The notes: generated from the sequence alone by a model not told the origin. DNA of 64,000 nt from Paenibacillus spongiae (GCF_024734895.1 NZ_CP091430.1:2622501-2686500), one strand, 5' to 3'. Positions 38,005-47,163 are shown, numbered from the stretch's first letter. A program made the numbers and translations.

Positions 38005-38745
38005 ATGCTCAAGGAGATGACGGTGCTCATAACCGGGGGAAGCCGCGGAATAGGAGCGGCGATCGCACGCCGCTTTGCCGCGGAGAGCATGAATATCGTC
38101 ATCCATTATATGAAATCGCATGAATCAGCCAATGAAACGGCACGCAGCTGTATGCAGCTGGGTGCTAATGTTATGACCGTTACGGCCGATATTCGTTCCA
38201 GGGAGCAGCTGCTCCGCATGCGCGAGAAACTGGAGCTGCACGGGATGGTTCCGGATATTGTCGTGAACAACGCGGGTATCGCCCATTACGGCATGCTCGC
38301 CGATGTGACGGAAGAGGATTGGGACGATGTCATGTCCGTCAATTTGAAGGGGATGTTTTTGTGCACCCAGATTTTTATGCCGCAGATGATTGCCCAGCGA
38401 TACGGACGAATCATTAATGTTTCTTCCATCTGGGGGATGTCCGGTGCCTCCTGCGAAGTGCTGTATTCCACGACCAAAGGCGGCATGAACGCCTTCACGA
38501 AGGCGCTTGCCAAGGAGCTTGCGCCTTCCGGCGTAACGGTTAATGCCGTTGCGCCCGGTGCCGTGGACACCGTCATGCTGGACAACCTGGATGCAGATGA
38601 GAAGACGGCGCTGGAGTCCGAAATTCCGGTCGGCCGTTTTGCGCAGCCGGATGAAATCGCGTCGCTTGTCTATTTCTTGTCACTCCCAGAGTCCGCTTAC
38701 ATAACAGGCCAGATTATTAGTCCCAATGGCGGTTGGCTTACTTAG
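38005..38745 (+). CDS. ymfI: Short-chain dehydrogenase/reductase, FabG-like (YmfI)
   Basis: 246 residues with all classical SDR features: cofactor loop LITGGSRGIGAA (about 9-20), NNAG (about 90), catalytic Ser in VSSIWG and the YSTTK active site (about 153-157), then NAVAPGAVDT and the C-terminal YITGQIISPNGGW. NADP(H)-dependent 3-oxoacyl-ACP reductase-like; the true substrate is unknown. Start ATG 38005, two bases after the ymfH stop, without a strong ribosome site; TTG 37999 is possible and would overlap. Confidence 0.88.
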   Translation: MLKEMTVLITGGSRGIGAAIARRFAAESMNIVIHYMKSHESANETARSCMQLGANVMTVTADIRSREQLLRMREKLELHGMVPDIVVNNAGIAHYGMLADVTEEDWDDVMSVNLKGMFLCTQIFMPQMIAQRYGRIINVSSIWGMSGASCEVLYSTTKGGMNAFTKALAKELAPSGVTVNAVAPGAVDTVMLDNLDADEKTALESEIPVGRFAQPDEIASLVYFLSLPESAYITGQIISPNGGWLT

Positions 38746-38866
38746 AGGATGACTCCATCTTGGTTGAAACTTTTTACGGATCTGTTTCGTCGAATAAGAA
38801 AGGTCTATTGCGTGCACAATACGACTGTTGCCGTCAACGGTCAACACGCAAAAGGAGGCCTTCACA

Positions 38867-39112
38867 ATGACAACTGTCCTTTCTAATTTCGAAACATGGA
38901 AACACTTTTTGGCTGAACGAGTAAGCCAAGCGAAAAAAATGGGCTTAAGTGAAGACACGATTTCCAATCTTGCCTATGAAATCGGCTCCTTCCTGGATGA
39001 GAAGGTCGATCCCAAGAATGAGCAGCAGCGCGTGCTCAAAGATATTTGGGATGCCGGTGACGAGGACGAGAAGAAAACAATCGCCAGGCTGATGGTTAAG
39101 CTTGTCAAGTAA
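38867..39112 (+). CDS. ymfJ: DUF3243 family protein (YmfJ-like)
   Basis: 81-residue soluble, charged protein, predicted all-helical; no known function. The family pattern is visible as WKHFLAERVSQAKKMGLSED and LDEKVDPKNEQQRVLKDIWD. Ribosome site AAAGGAGG eight bases before ATG 38867. Position between ymfI and ymfK matches B. subtilis ymfJ. Confidence 0.85.
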   Translation: MTTVLSNFETWKHFLAERVSQAKKMGLSEDTISNLAYEIGSFLDEKVDPKNEQQRVLKDIWDAGDEDEKKTIARLMVKLVK

Positions 39113-39130
39113 ATCGTAGCTTTCACCCGC

Positions 39131-39157
39131 GAAAAGCCTCCCAAATGGAGGCTTTTC
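39131..39157 (+). terminator. Terminator after ymfJ
   Basis: AAAAGCCTCC (39132-39141), loop CAAAT, GGAGGCTTTT (39147-39156): a perfect 10-bp stem ending in T residues. Confidence 0.88.
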
Positions 39158-39179
39158 TGCAATGTTTTCCTGAATCACA

Positions 39180-39208
39180 TTGCAGGATTATGACGAATAT
39201 TGTAGAAT
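39180..39208 (+). promoter_or_regulatory. Probable sigma-A promoter of ymfK-rodZ
   Basis: TTGCAG (39180-39185), 17-base spacer, TAGAAT (39203-39208), just downstream of the ymfJ terminator. Confidence 0.6.
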
Positions 39209-39266
39209 AATCTTTCTAAATGTAATAGCGGATGTAGGGATCAAATTCCCTAGAACGGGGTGTCTC

Positions 39267-40028
39267 ATGGAATACAAACAGTGGTATATGGAATATCGGA
39301 TACATAAGAACCGGCCGGGCTTGCTCGGTGACGTCGCGTCCCTGCTCGGGATGCTCGAAGTAAACATTTTGACGATCAACGGCGTGGAGAACCGGACGCG
39401 CGGCATGCTTCTCCAAACCAATGACGACGAGAAGATCGAAGTACTCGGCAGAATGCTCCAGAAGGTCGATAATATTACGGTTACGAAGCTTCGGGAACCG
39501 AAGCTGGTCGATATATTGGCCGTACGGCATGGAAGGTACATCGAGCGGGACTCGGATGACCGGAAGACGTTCCGCTTTACACGGGACGAGTTGGGCTTGC
39601 TCGTCGATTTCCTGGGCGAAGTGTTCAAGAGGGACGGCAATCAGGTGATCGGGCTGCGCGGCATGCCGCGTGTCGGCAAGACGGAATCCATTATCGCGGG
39701 CAGCGTCTGCTCGAACAAGCGCTGGACGTTCGTATCGTCGACGCTTCTTCGTCAAACCGTCCGCAGCCAGCTATCTCATGAAGAGATGAATGCGAATAAT
39801 ATATTCATCATTGACGGAATTGTCAGCACGGTACGCTCGAACGAGAAGCACCATGCGCTGCTGCAAGAAATCATGGCGATGCCTTCCACGAAGGTGATCG
39901 AGCACCCGGATATTTTTATACAAGAATCCCAATACGATCTCAGTACTTTTGATTATATTATCGAGCTTCGCAACACGCCGGAAGAAGAAATCAACTTCGA
40001 CTTTACGGTTAACTATAACGAATTGTAA
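39267..40028 (+). CDS. ymfK: DUF3388 protein (YmfK-like): ACT-like domain plus P-loop
   Basis: 253 residues. The N-terminal about 75 residues look like an ACT domain (YRIHKNRPGLLGDVASLLGM, then VNILTINGVENRTRGMLL). The rest contains a Walker A-type GMPRVGKTES (near residue 131) and a Walker B-like run of hydrophobics ending in Asp, NNIFIIDGIVS (near 177). The two together suggest a nucleotide-binding protein controlled by a small ligand. I recognise the family by its place between ymfJ and rodZ; no function is known to me. ATG 39267 follows GAACGGGGTG. Confidence 0.85.
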   Translation: MEYKQWYMEYRIHKNRPGLLGDVASLLGMLEVNILTINGVENRTRGMLLQTNDDEKIEVLGRMLQKVDNITVTKLREPKLVDILAVRHGRYIERDSDDRKTFRFTRDELGLLVDFLGEVFKRDGNQVIGLRGMPRVGKTESIIAGSVCSNKRWTFVSSTLLRQTVRSQLSHEEMNANNIFIIDGIVSTVRSNEKHHALLQEIMAMPSTKVIEHPDIFIQESQYDLSTFDYIIELRNTPEEEINFDFTVNYNEL

Positions 40029-40046
40029 ACCAAGGGAGGTGTGGTC

Positions 40047-41009
40047 ATGTCGGATTTAGGCGCATTGCTCCGCAAAGCCCGTGAGCAGCGCGGTTTATCG
40101 CTTGAAGATATTCAAGATTTAACCAAAATACGAAAGCGTTATTTGGAAGCGATCGAGGAAGGGAACTACGCTGTCCTGCCAGGAAGCTTCTACGTGCGCG
40201 CCTTTGTCAAAAACTATGCGGAGAATGTCGGGCTGGATGCCGATGAAGTGCTCCGCTTATATCAGAAAGAGATTCCCCACGCTGCGCCCGAGCCGGTCGT
40301 CGAAACCGTTCAGCGTCCACGCCGAGCCCAAGCGCAAAGCTCGGATCGATGGAGCCGATGGGGATTCCGTTCGCTCATGTGGCTGTTCTTCATTCTGATC
40401 GTCGTTATTGTGTACGTATTCTACATTAACAATCCTGTTAATAAGAAAGTGGATACGGCCGATGACGAAACCAAGATCACCGATGAGGCGAAGCTGCCGG
40501 AAGAGAATAAAGATAAGACAACACCGGGTACGGACGGTCAAACCAATACGCCGGATCCGGGGAACGTTACACCCGATCCCGAACCTCCTGTAACGCCGCC
40601 TGCGACAACAGTAACGTTCATTCGGTCAACCGGCAAAACGAATTATTATGAAGTTTCGCCTGCTGCCGGCACGCATAAGATTGAACTGAAGGTCGCTGGA
40701 GGAAGCAGCTGGGTCGGCGTAAGCGAGAAAAATGTGGGTGGCAAGTATTTGCTCACGCAAACGTTGAAGGACGGAGAATCGGTATCGGTCGATGTTACCG
40801 TTCCGGTCTATATCAATATCGCGCATGCGAATATGGTCGAGGTTACGATTGACGGTGCGCCGATCGATGACGGCAACAAGAAAGGCTCCCGCAAGATGCA
40901 GCTTGATCCGGCCGAATCAACCGGTACGGACACAGGAACGGGTCAAAATACGGGAACCGATACGGCGGGGACAGATACATCGAATTCAGACGCCGTAACG
41001 AACCAATAG
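40047..41009 (+). CDS. rodZ: RodZ-like cell-shape protein (YmfM)
   Basis: 320-residue single-pass membrane protein. The N-terminal helix-turn-helix (about 1-70, LGALLRKAREQRGLSLEDIQ) in RodZ proteins binds MreB. One membrane segment at about 109-128, then an extracytoplasmic part with a Pro/Thr-rich linker, the RodZ-type beta domain (about 185-275) and a Gly/Thr-rich tail. Start ATG 40047, seven bases after GGGAGG; GTG 40041 is too close to that site. Follows ymfK by 18 bases. Confidence 0.9.
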   Translation: MSDLGALLRKAREQRGLSLEDIQDLTKIRKRYLEAIEEGNYAVLPGSFYVRAFVKNYAENVGLDADEVLRLYQKEIPHAAPEPVVETVQRPRRAQAQSSDRWSRWGFRSLMWLFFILIVVIVYVFYINNPVNKKVDTADDETKITDEAKLPEENKDKTTPGTDGQTNTPDPGNVTPDPEPPVTPPATTVTFIRSTGKTNYYEVSPAAGTHKIELKVAGGSSWVGVSEKNVGGKYLLTQTLKDGESVSVDVTVPVYINIAHANMVEVTIDGAPIDDGNKKGSRKMQLDPAESTGTDTGTGQNTGTDTAGTDTSNSDAVTNQ

Positions 41010-41039
41010 ATAGCTATCATACGCAGGGAACGACGGGAT

Positions 41040-41080
41040 AAGGCATTCCAGCCAAGATGACTTGGGGGTGTGCCTTTTCT
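41040..41080 (+). terminator. Terminator after rodZ
   Basis: AAGGCA (41040-41045) with TGCCTT (41071-41076) and an inner CCAAG-ATGA-CTTGG stem, followed by TTCT. Confidence 0.65.
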
Positions 41081-41141
41081 TGTGCGTGAAGATCGGTTAT
41101 AATACGTGACATGAAAGAGATGGAAAGGGTGTCGTTAATAC

Positions 41142-41633
41142 ATGAGCTCAGAGAATTCATTCGACATAGTATCGAAGGTCGATATGCAGGAGTTGTCGAA
41201 CGCCATTATACAGGCAGAACGTGAAATCGAAACACGCTTCGATTTTAAGAACAGCAAGAGCACCATCGAACTGGACAAGGGCGAGCTTCTCATCGTATCC
41301 GACGATGAGCTGAAGCTTAAGAACGTGATCGATATTTTGACCTCGAAGATGATTAAACGCGGGGTTCCGACCAAGAACCTGGACTATGGCAAAGTCGAGC
41401 CTGCAGCTTCTCAAACGGTCAGACAGCGGATTAAGCTCAGACAGGGCATCGAGCAGGACATCTCCAAGAAGATCAACATCCTGATCCGGGACTCGAAGCT
41501 TAAAGTTAAGAGCCAAATTCAGGGCGATCAAATCCGGGTTACAGGTAAAAGCAAGGACGATTTGCAAGCCGTCATGACACTGCTGCGCGGCGCCGAGCTG
41601 CCGATCGATTTGCAGTTTATGAACTTTCGCTAG
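41142..41633 (+). CDS. yajQ: YajQ-family nucleotide-binding protein (UPF0234)
   Basis: 163 residues, cytoplasmic, two ferredoxin-like halves. Start [20 protein letters not shown], then [17 protein letters not shown], and [20 protein letters not shown] with the end [11 protein letters not shown], all family hallmarks. Members bind RNA or cyclic di-GMP in some bacteria; its role here is not known. A TATAAT at 41098-41103 lies upstream but lacks a good -35. Confidence 0.93.
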   Translation: MSSENSFDIVSKVDMQELSNAIIQAEREIETRFDFKNSKSTIELDKGELLIVSDDELKLKNVIDILTSKMIKRGVPTKNLDYGKVEPAASQTVRQRIKLRQGIEQDISKKINILIRDSKLKVKSQIQGDQIRVTGKSKDDLQAVMTLLRGAELPIDLQFMNFR

Positions 41634-41705
41634 TATCTTGCACGTGCACAATCATAAGGCCCTCTCCACGACTTGTATTTGATTCAGAACAGGACTTTCG
41701 CTGTT

Positions 41706-41734
41706 TTGACACTGTATAGGCCTTGTATTATACT
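41706..41734 (+). promoter_or_regulatory. Sigma-A promoter of rimO
   Basis: TTGACA (41706-41711), exactly 17 bases, TATACT (41729-41734). A near-consensus promoter 36 bases before the rimO start. Confidence 0.85.
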
Positions 41735-41769
41735 GAAAAAAGTAGCTTTTCGGAGGAGTTTTTGGGACC

Positions 41770-43098
41770 ATGACAGAACGAGTTAAAGTGGTAACACTAG
41801 GCTGCGAGAAGAACATGGTTGATTCCGAGATCATGTCTGGACTCATCCATGAACGCGGATATCAGCTTGTCGAGCAGGCTGACGATGCGACTGTCATTAT
41901 AGTGAACACATGCGGGTTTATCGATGCGGCCAAGGAAGAATCGGTGAACACCATTCTCGATATGGCGGAGTATAAGCAGACCGGACGTCTGAAGGCGCTT
42001 ATCGTATCCGGCTGTCTAACGCAGCGTTACAAGCAGCAGCTGATGGACGAAATGCCCGAAATCGACGGAATTGTCGGTACCGGCGATTTTCATCACATCA
42101 ATACGATTGTCGACGAAGCGCTGAACGGCAAGAAGCCGATGAAGGTCGGCAATCCTGCTTTCGACTATGATCAGAAGCTTCCAAGGCTCGTAACAACCCC
42201 GCGATATACGGCTTATGTCAAGATAGCGGAAGGCTGCGACAATGCTTGCACATTTTGTTCGATCCCGATTATGCGCGGTAAGTTCCGCAGCCGCTCGATT
42301 GAGTCCATCGTGGCAGAAGTTGAGCTGCTAGCATCGCAAGGCGTGAGGGAAGTCAGCTTGATCGCACAGGATTCGACGAATTACGGAACGGATCTGTACG
42401 ATGCATTCATGCTGCCCGAGCTCCTTAACCGGGTGAGCGAGGTCGAAGGAATCGCATGGGTTCGGCTGCATTATGCGTACCCAGGCTTCTTCACGGATGA
42501 ATTGATCGAGACGATAGCGGTTAATCCGAAGATCTGCAAATATATCGATATGCCGCTTCAGCACAGCGAAGATATCATACTCAAGCGGATGCGCCGCCCG
42601 GGACGGCAGCAAGATGCCCGCGAGCTCATTAACAAGATTCGAACCCGTATTCCGGATGTCGCGCTTCGCACATCGATTATTGTCGGTTTCCCGGGTGAAA
42701 CGGAAGAAGATTTCAACCGGCTGTGCGATTTTGTCCGGGAGATCAAATTTGATCGTTTAGGTGTCTTTACATACTCCTCAGAGGAGGATACGCCGGCTGT
42801 ACGGTTGCCGAATCACGTACCGGACGACGTGAAGGAATGGCGTTCGAACACGCTAATGGAAATACAGCGCGATGTATCGAAATATAATAGCAGCAAATAT
42901 ATAGGACGCGAAATCGACGTGCTTGTCGAGCGATATGACGGGCGCAGTGATGTCTATATCGGGCGTTCAGAATATGATGCCCCGGAGATTGATGGCGAAG
43001 TCTTCATATCGAATTGTCAAGCGGGAATCGGTGAAATTCAGAAGGTGCGGGTAACGCACGCCTATGAATTTGATATGTCCGGGGAGGGGCTCTCGTGA
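41770..43098 (+). CDS. rimO: Ribosomal protein S12 methylthiotransferase RimO
   Basis: Radical-SAM enzyme that adds a methylthio group to an Asp of S12. 442 residues. UPF0004 domain cysteines in LGCEKN, VNTCGF and SGCLTQRY; the radical-SAM cluster CDNACTFC (about 156-163); a C-terminal TRAM domain. The CEKNMVDSE and GDFHHIN stretches favour RimO over MiaB, which is present separately at 55050. Its stop overlaps the pgsA start by 4 bases. Confidence 0.94.
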   Translation: MTERVKVVTLGCEKNMVDSEIMSGLIHERGYQLVEQADDATVIIVNTCGFIDAAKEESVNTILDMAEYKQTGRLKALIVSGCLTQRYKQQLMDEMPEIDGIVGTGDFHHINTIVDEALNGKKPMKVGNPAFDYDQKLPRLVTTPRYTAYVKIAEGCDNACTFCSIPIMRGKFRSRSIESIVAEVELLASQGVREVSLIAQDSTNYGTDLYDAFMLPELLNRVSEVEGIAWVRLHYAYPGFFTDELIETIAVNPKICKYIDMPLQHSEDIILKRMRRPGRQQDARELINKIRTRIPDVALRTSIIVGFPGETEEDFNRLCDFVREIKFDRLGVFTYSSEEDTPAVRLPNHVPDDVKEWRSNTLMEIQRDVSKYNSSKYIGREIDVLVERYDGRSDVYIGRSEYDAPEIDGEVFISNCQAGIGEIQKVRVTHAYEFDMSGEGLS

Positions 43099-43673
43099 AT
43101 TTAGCTAACAAAATAACACTCGCCCGAATTTTTTTAGTACCGATCATCATGTTTCTGCTGTTGATCAATGTGAACCTCAAGCCGCTTACATTCTCGGACT
43201 TCTCCATTACGTGGAATCAGATCCTGGCGGCGCTTATCTTTATCGTTGCCGCCAGTACCGACGGGCTTGACGGGTATATCGCACGCAAGAACAAAATCGT
43301 TACGAACCTTGGCAAGCTGCTTGATCCGCTTGCGGACAAGCTGCTTGTAGCGGCGGTGCTTATTTCTCTTGTTGAAATGGACAAGGTGGATGCATGGATC
43401 GCAATCGTGATCATCAGCCGGGAATTTGCCGTAACAGGCCTCAGACAAATTGCGCTGCTGGAAGGCCGCGTGCTTGCCGCTTCGAAGTGGGGAAAATGGA
43501 AAACAGCCGTTCAGATCACGATGATTATTGCACTGCTGATTAACAATTTCCCGTTTGCCCTTGTGGATTTCCGTTTCGACCTTGTCGCCAGCTGGGCTGC
43601 TGCGTTGATTACGGTTTACTCAGGTGTGGATTATTTCGTCAAAAACAAAAACCTCATTCCTTTGTCAGAATGA
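43095..43673 (+). CDS. pgsA: CDP-diacylglycerol-glycerol-3-phosphate 3-phosphatidyltransferase
   Basis: Makes phosphatidylglycerophosphate from CDP-diacylglycerol (the CdsA product) in the membrane. 192 residues with about five hydrophobic segments. The CDP-alcohol phosphotransferase motif D-G-x2-D-G-x2-A-R-x8-G-x3-D-x3-D is present as STDGLDGYIARKN followed by LGKLLDPLADKLL (about 55-83). GTG 43095 start overlaps the rimO stop. Confidence 0.95.
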   Translation: MNLANKITLARIFLVPIIMFLLLINVNLKPLTFSDFSITWNQILAALIFIVAASTDGLDGYIARKNKIVTNLGKLLDPLADKLLVAAVLISLVEMDKVDAWIAIVIISREFAVTGLRQIALLEGRVLAASKWGKWKTAVQITMIIALLINNFPFALVDFRFDLVASWAAALITVYSGVDYFVKNKNLIPLSE

Positions 43674-43689
43674 GCTCTCGTTCGTTCAT

Positions 43690-43724
43690 AAAGCATCATT
43701 CCTGATTCGAAGGGATGATGCTTT
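43690..43724 (+). terminator. Terminator after pgsA
   Basis: AAAGCATCATTCC (43690-43702) pairs with GGGATGATGCTTT (43712-43724) along 13 positions with one G-T pair; T-run is short. Confidence 0.7.
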
Positions 43725-43751
43725 CATTCATCCTGCGATTGGAGTTGTATT

Positions 43752-45005
43752 ATGCGAGCTGAAATTATTGCAGTCGGAACCGAGCTGCTGCTCGGCCAAA
43801 TCGTCAATACGAATGCGACTTATTTGTCGCAGGGGCTTGCTGAAATGGGAATCGATGTCTATTTTCAAACCGTTGTTGGCGATAATGCGGCAAGGATCAG
43901 CCAGGCCATCGAGCTGGCCCGGTCACGAGCTGATTTGATCGTGTTCACGGGGGGACTCGGCCCGACGCAGGACGATCTGACCAAGGATGCGCTGGCCGCT
44001 TATTTAAACCGCCCGATCGTCATCCATCAACCGTCCATGGAAAAAATCGAATCGATTTTCTCTTCGCGCGGCATACATATGGTGGAAAGCAACCGCAGGC
44101 AAGCGCATATGATTGAAGGGTCCGTTCCGCTTAAGAATGAAGCCGGACTGGCGGTTGGCGACGGGCTAACGGCCGATGGCACCCATTACATGCTTCTGCC
44201 TGGACCGCCCCGCGAAATGAAGCCGATGTTCGACGGACCCGGCAAGACATGGCTGCGTTCCGTCGCGGGCGATACGCACAGGCTGTTCTCCAGAATATTG
44301 AAATTTGCCGGTATCGGAGAATCCAGCCTGGAACAGAAGCTGATCGATTTGATCGATGCTCAGTCCGATCCCACGATAGCGCCCTATGCGAATGAAGGCG
44401 AAGTGGCGATCCGGCTATCGACCAAATCGCAGTCGGAGCAAGAAGCGAACGCAAAGCTGGACCGGACCGAGGAACAAATTAATCAGATCGTAGGCAAGCA
44501 TCTCTATGCGCGCGAAGACATCCCTCTGGAGGCGGCGGTCATTCGCCTGCTGCGGGCATCGGGGCGCAAGCTCTCAAGCGCTGAGAGCTGCACGGGAGGC
44601 CTTCTGGCCGAGCTTGTGACGAACGTACCCGGAAGCAGCGGCGAGTTTGTCGGCGGAGTAGTCACGTACACGAACATGATGAAGCATAAGCTGTTGGGCA
44701 TTCCAATGTCGCAGCTGGAAGGCACCGGAGCGCCGGGGGCAATCAGCGATTCGACGGCCGCCTTGATGGCGGAGCGGGTAAGAGAACGGACAGGCAGCGA
44801 TTTCGGAATATCGCTCACCGGTGTGGCTGGCCCTTCCGAATCGGAAGGCAAGCCGGTCGGGCTCGTGCATATCGGGATCGCGAGGCCAGGCATGCCTCCT
44901 GCCGTTCACACCATCCACTTGAGCGGCAGCAGGGAGATGATCCGCTTGCGGGCGGCGAAGTCGGCACTCTACCGGCTGTGGCTGGAGCTTGTGGACAATA
45001 GTTGA
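43752..45005 (+). CDS. cinA: CinA: competence/damage-inducible protein with nicotinamide-nucleotide amidase domain
   Basis: 417 residues, two domains: an N-terminal molybdopterin-binding-like domain (about 1-170; AEIIAVGTELLLGQIVNTNA, GGLGPTQDDLT) and a C-terminal CinA deamidase (about 255-415; SAESCTGGLLAELVT, GSSGEFVGGVVTY, FGISLTGVAGP). In other bacteria the C-terminal domain recycles NMN. Gene lies before recA as in B. subtilis, but here a terminator and a separate recA promoter intervene. Confidence 0.94.
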   Translation: MRAEIIAVGTELLLGQIVNTNATYLSQGLAEMGIDVYFQTVVGDNAARISQAIELARSRADLIVFTGGLGPTQDDLTKDALAAYLNRPIVIHQPSMEKIESIFSSRGIHMVESNRRQAHMIEGSVPLKNEAGLAVGDGLTADGTHYMLLPGPPREMKPMFDGPGKTWLRSVAGDTHRLFSRILKFAGIGESSLEQKLIDLIDAQSDPTIAPYANEGEVAIRLSTKSQSEQEANAKLDRTEEQINQIVGKHLYAREDIPLEAAVIRLLRASGRKLSSAESCTGGLLAELVTNVPGSSGEFVGGVVTYTNMMKHKLLGIPMSQLEGTGAPGAISDSTAALMAERVRERTGSDFGISLTGVAGPSESEGKPVGLVHIGIARPGMPPAVHTIHLSGSREMIRLRAAKSALYRLWLELVDNS

Positions 45006-45088
45006 CAGCTGCATGGACAGAAGGCCTAGGTATGAAATAAGGCTTGTCGAAAGAGCGGACTTCGTCTATAATCGTACTTAGTTGACGG

Positions 45089-45129
45089 AAGAACCGTGGC
45101 GAAGAATACTTTGCTGCGGTTCTTTTTTT
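45089..45129 (+). terminator. Terminator between cinA and recA
   Basis: AAGAACCG (45089-45096) with CGGTTCTT (45117-45124), an inner GC/GC pair, and seven T. Confidence 0.87.
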
Positions 45130-45158
45130 GCTCATTGGCCAATGAGAAACAAGGGATA

Positions 45159-45172
45159 AGAATATATGTTCG
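45159..45172 (+). promoter_or_regulatory. LexA (SOS) box upstream of recA
   Basis: AGAATATATGTTCG fits CGAACnnnnGTTCG at 8 of 10 fixed positions and is close to the B. subtilis recA box. It ends 9 bases before the -35 of the recA promoter, a plausible place for LexA repression. Confidence 0.65.
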
Positions 45173-45181
45173 TAAAAAGTC

Positions 45182-45210
45182 TTGTCAACGGAAGAAAAAC
45201 AAGGTATCAT
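45182..45210 (+). promoter_or_regulatory. Sigma-A promoter of recA
   Basis: TTGTCA (45182-45187), 17-base spacer, TATCAT (45205-45210), adjacent to the LexA box. Confidence 0.7.
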
Positions 45211-45247
45211 GAATGTATAAATAATAACCGTGAAGGAAGTGGATGCG

Positions 45248-46309
45248 TTGTCAGATCGTCGCGCAGCTCTCGAGATGGCTCTACGTCAGATCGAGAAACA
45301 ATTTGGTAAAGGTTCGGTTATGAAGCTCGGTGAATCTGCTAACATGCAAGTCGAAATTGCATCCAGCGGATCACTCGCATTAGATATTGCTCTTGGAATC
45401 GGCGGATATCCGAAGGGCCGCATTATTGAGATTTATGGACCGGAATCATCCGGTAAAACAACCGTCGCGCTTCACGCGATCGCACAAGTGCAGCGCAATG
45501 GTGGACAAGCTGCATTTATCGATGCGGAGCATGCGCTTGACCCGCTTTATGCGAGTAAGCTGGGCGTCAACATTGATGAACTGCTGCTCTCGCAGCCGGA
45601 CACGGGCGAACAAGCGCTAGAGATCGCTGAGGCTCTTGTACGCAGCGGCGCGGTCGATATTATCGTAGTAGACTCCGTCGCGGCTCTGGTACCGAAGGCG
45701 GAGATTGAAGGCGAGATGGGCGATTCCCACGTCGGTCTGCAAGCCCGGCTGATGTCGCAAGCACTTCGCAAGCTTTCCGGTGCCATCAGCAAATCCAAGA
45801 CAATCGCGATTTTCATCAACCAGCTGCGTGAGAAGGTTGGGGTTATGTTCGGCAATCCGGAGACAACGCCGGGCGGCCGCGCATTGAAGTTCTATTCCAG
45901 CGTCCGGCTCGACGTACGTCGGGTCGAGTCGATTAAACAGGGGAACGACATGGTCGGCAACCGGACGCGGATCAAGGTCGTCAAGAACAAGGTAGCACCT
46001 CCGTTCAAGCAAGCGGAAGTGGATATCATGTACGGCGAAGGCATCTCCAAGGAAGGCAGCATCGTCGATATCGGGGTCGAGATGGACATTGTTCAGAAGA
46101 GCGGCGCCTGGTTCTCGTACAACGGCGACCGTTTGGGACAAGGCCGCGAGAATGCGAAGCAGTTCTTGAAGGATCATCCGGAGATTAGCGATACCATTGA
46201 ACAACAGATTCGCGATGCCAATAACCTTGCTGCTGGTGCATTGAACAGCGCAGCATTCAGCAATGATGACGATGAAGACGAGGACGAATTGGAACTCGAA
46301 TTGAATTAA
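45248..46309 (+). CDS. recA: Recombinase RecA
   Basis: ATP-dependent DNA strand-exchange protein and SOS co-protease. 353 residues. Walker [10 protein letters not shown] near residues 64-72, Walker [16 protein letters not shown]-binding loop [17 protein letters not shown] and [20 protein letters not shown]; acidic C-terminal tail. Start TTG 45248 ([20 protein letters not shown]) with AAGGA ten bases upstream; the in-frame GTG at 45230 has no ribosome site. Confidence 0.98.
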   Translation: MSDRRAALEMALRQIEKQFGKGSVMKLGESANMQVEIASSGSLALDIALGIGGYPKGRIIEIYGPESSGKTTVALHAIAQVQRNGGQAAFIDAEHALDPLYASKLGVNIDELLLSQPDTGEQALEIAEALVRSGAVDIIVVDSVAALVPKAEIEGEMGDSHVGLQARLMSQALRKLSGAISKSKTIAIFINQLREKVGVMFGNPETTPGGRALKFYSSVRLDVRRVESIKQGNDMVGNRTRIKVVKNKVAPPFKQAEVDIMYGEGISKEGSIVDIGVEMDIVQKSGAWFSYNGDRLGQGRENAKQFLKDHPEISDTIEQQIRDANNLAAGALNSAAFSNDDDEDEDELELELN

Positions 46310-46337
46310 GTCCGGTTTCGTCGGGACCAAGGGATTC

Positions 46338-46364
46338 AAAGCACCTGTAAAGGTGCTTTTCTCT
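46338..46364 (+). terminator. Terminator between recA and recX
   Basis: AAAGCACCT (46338-46346), loop GTAA, AGGTGCTTT (46351-46359), then TTCTCT. Partial read-through into recX is likely since no separate recX promoter was seen. Confidence 0.8.
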
Positions 46365-46399
46365 GTTTCTACGTGTATGAAGGGGGAGGCTGAACACGA

Positions 46400-47092
46400 A
46401 TGAAGGATGGGCAGCAAGATGGAATGCTGACGATAACAGCGGTGGAACAGGACCGCAAGGAACGTTACCGGTATCAGTTATTCGTCAATAACGGCCAGGA
46501 AGAACCGTACTTGACGGTTCATGAGGATATTATGATCCGCTTCCGATTGCTTAAGGGGCGCGAGATTCATACCGATGAGCTGAAGCAGATTATCGAGGAA
46601 GACACGCAGCACCGCGCTTATGCGCTTGGATTGGTCTACTTGGGTGCCCGGCAGCGGACGCATAAGGAAATCGCACGTTATTTGTCGCGTAAAGGGATCG
46701 ATGAAGAGTCGAGCGAGAAAGCGATCCAGCGTCTCATTCAAGAGGGATTTGTCAATGACGCGGCCTTCGCCAAGCAATTTGCTTCCGAACGGGTGCGCAA
46801 CCACATGAAGGGACGGCTCTTGCTGCAGCAGGAGCTAAGACAGCGCGGTATTCCCAAAGAGACGGTTCAAGAAGCCCTCAAGCGGATCGATAAGACGGAG
46901 GAAGCGGAAGCTGCGATTCGCGCGGCATGTAAGAAATGGCCCTATATCAAGGGCGAACCCATCGATCGAAAGCGCAAGCTAGCCACATTTTTACTGCGCA
47001 GAGGCTTTCCCGGCAGCATCGTGAAAGAGGCTATTCAGGCTGCAATTACACAAGAAGAGTTAGCCGAAGAGTGGCATATGCTTGACAATTGA
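46400..47092 (+). CDS. recX: RecA regulator RecX
   Basis: 230 residues, helical, built of three-helix repeats. Family blocks: ALGLVYLGARQRTHKEIARYLSRKG, IQRLIQEGFVNDAAFAKQFASERV and GRLLLQQELRQRGIPKETV. RecX proteins modulate RecA filaments. Start ATG 46400 after GAAGGGGGAGG. Follows recA across a terminator; its 3' end carries the rny promoter. Confidence 0.92.
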   Translation: MKDGQQDGMLTITAVEQDRKERYRYQLFVNNGQEEPYLTVHEDIMIRFRLLKGREIHTDELKQIIEEDTQHRAYALGLVYLGARQRTHKEIARYLSRKGIDEESSEKAIQRLIQEGFVNDAAFAKQFASERVRNHMKGRLLLQQELRQRGIPKETVQEALKRIDKTEEAEAAIRAACKKWPYIKGEPIDRKRKLATFLLRRGFPGSIVKEAIQAAITQEELAEEWHMLDN

Positions 47093-47111
47093 TTTTCACA
47101 AAAGATAAAAT
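47082..47111 (+). promoter_or_regulatory. Sigma-A promoter of rny, inside the recX 3' end
   Basis: Perfect TTGACA (47082-47087), 18-base spacer, TAAAAT (47106-47111). The -35 overlaps the last recX codons. Confidence 0.7.
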
Positions 47112-47130
47112 GAGTCTGTATTCTTCTTTA

Positions 47131-47163
47131 TTGAATCGATTTTCCTTCCAAAAATTGATTCAA
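47131..47163 (+). repeat. AT-rich hairpin in the rny leader
   Basis: TTGAATCGATTTT (47131-47143) pairs with AAAATTGATTCAA (47151-47163) over 13 positions with one G-T pair; a run of T follows at about 47172-47179. Part of its 5' arm, CGATTTTC, is also complementary to GAAAATCG at 47203-47210. It could terminate, attenuate or stabilise rny mRNA. Confidence 0.5.
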
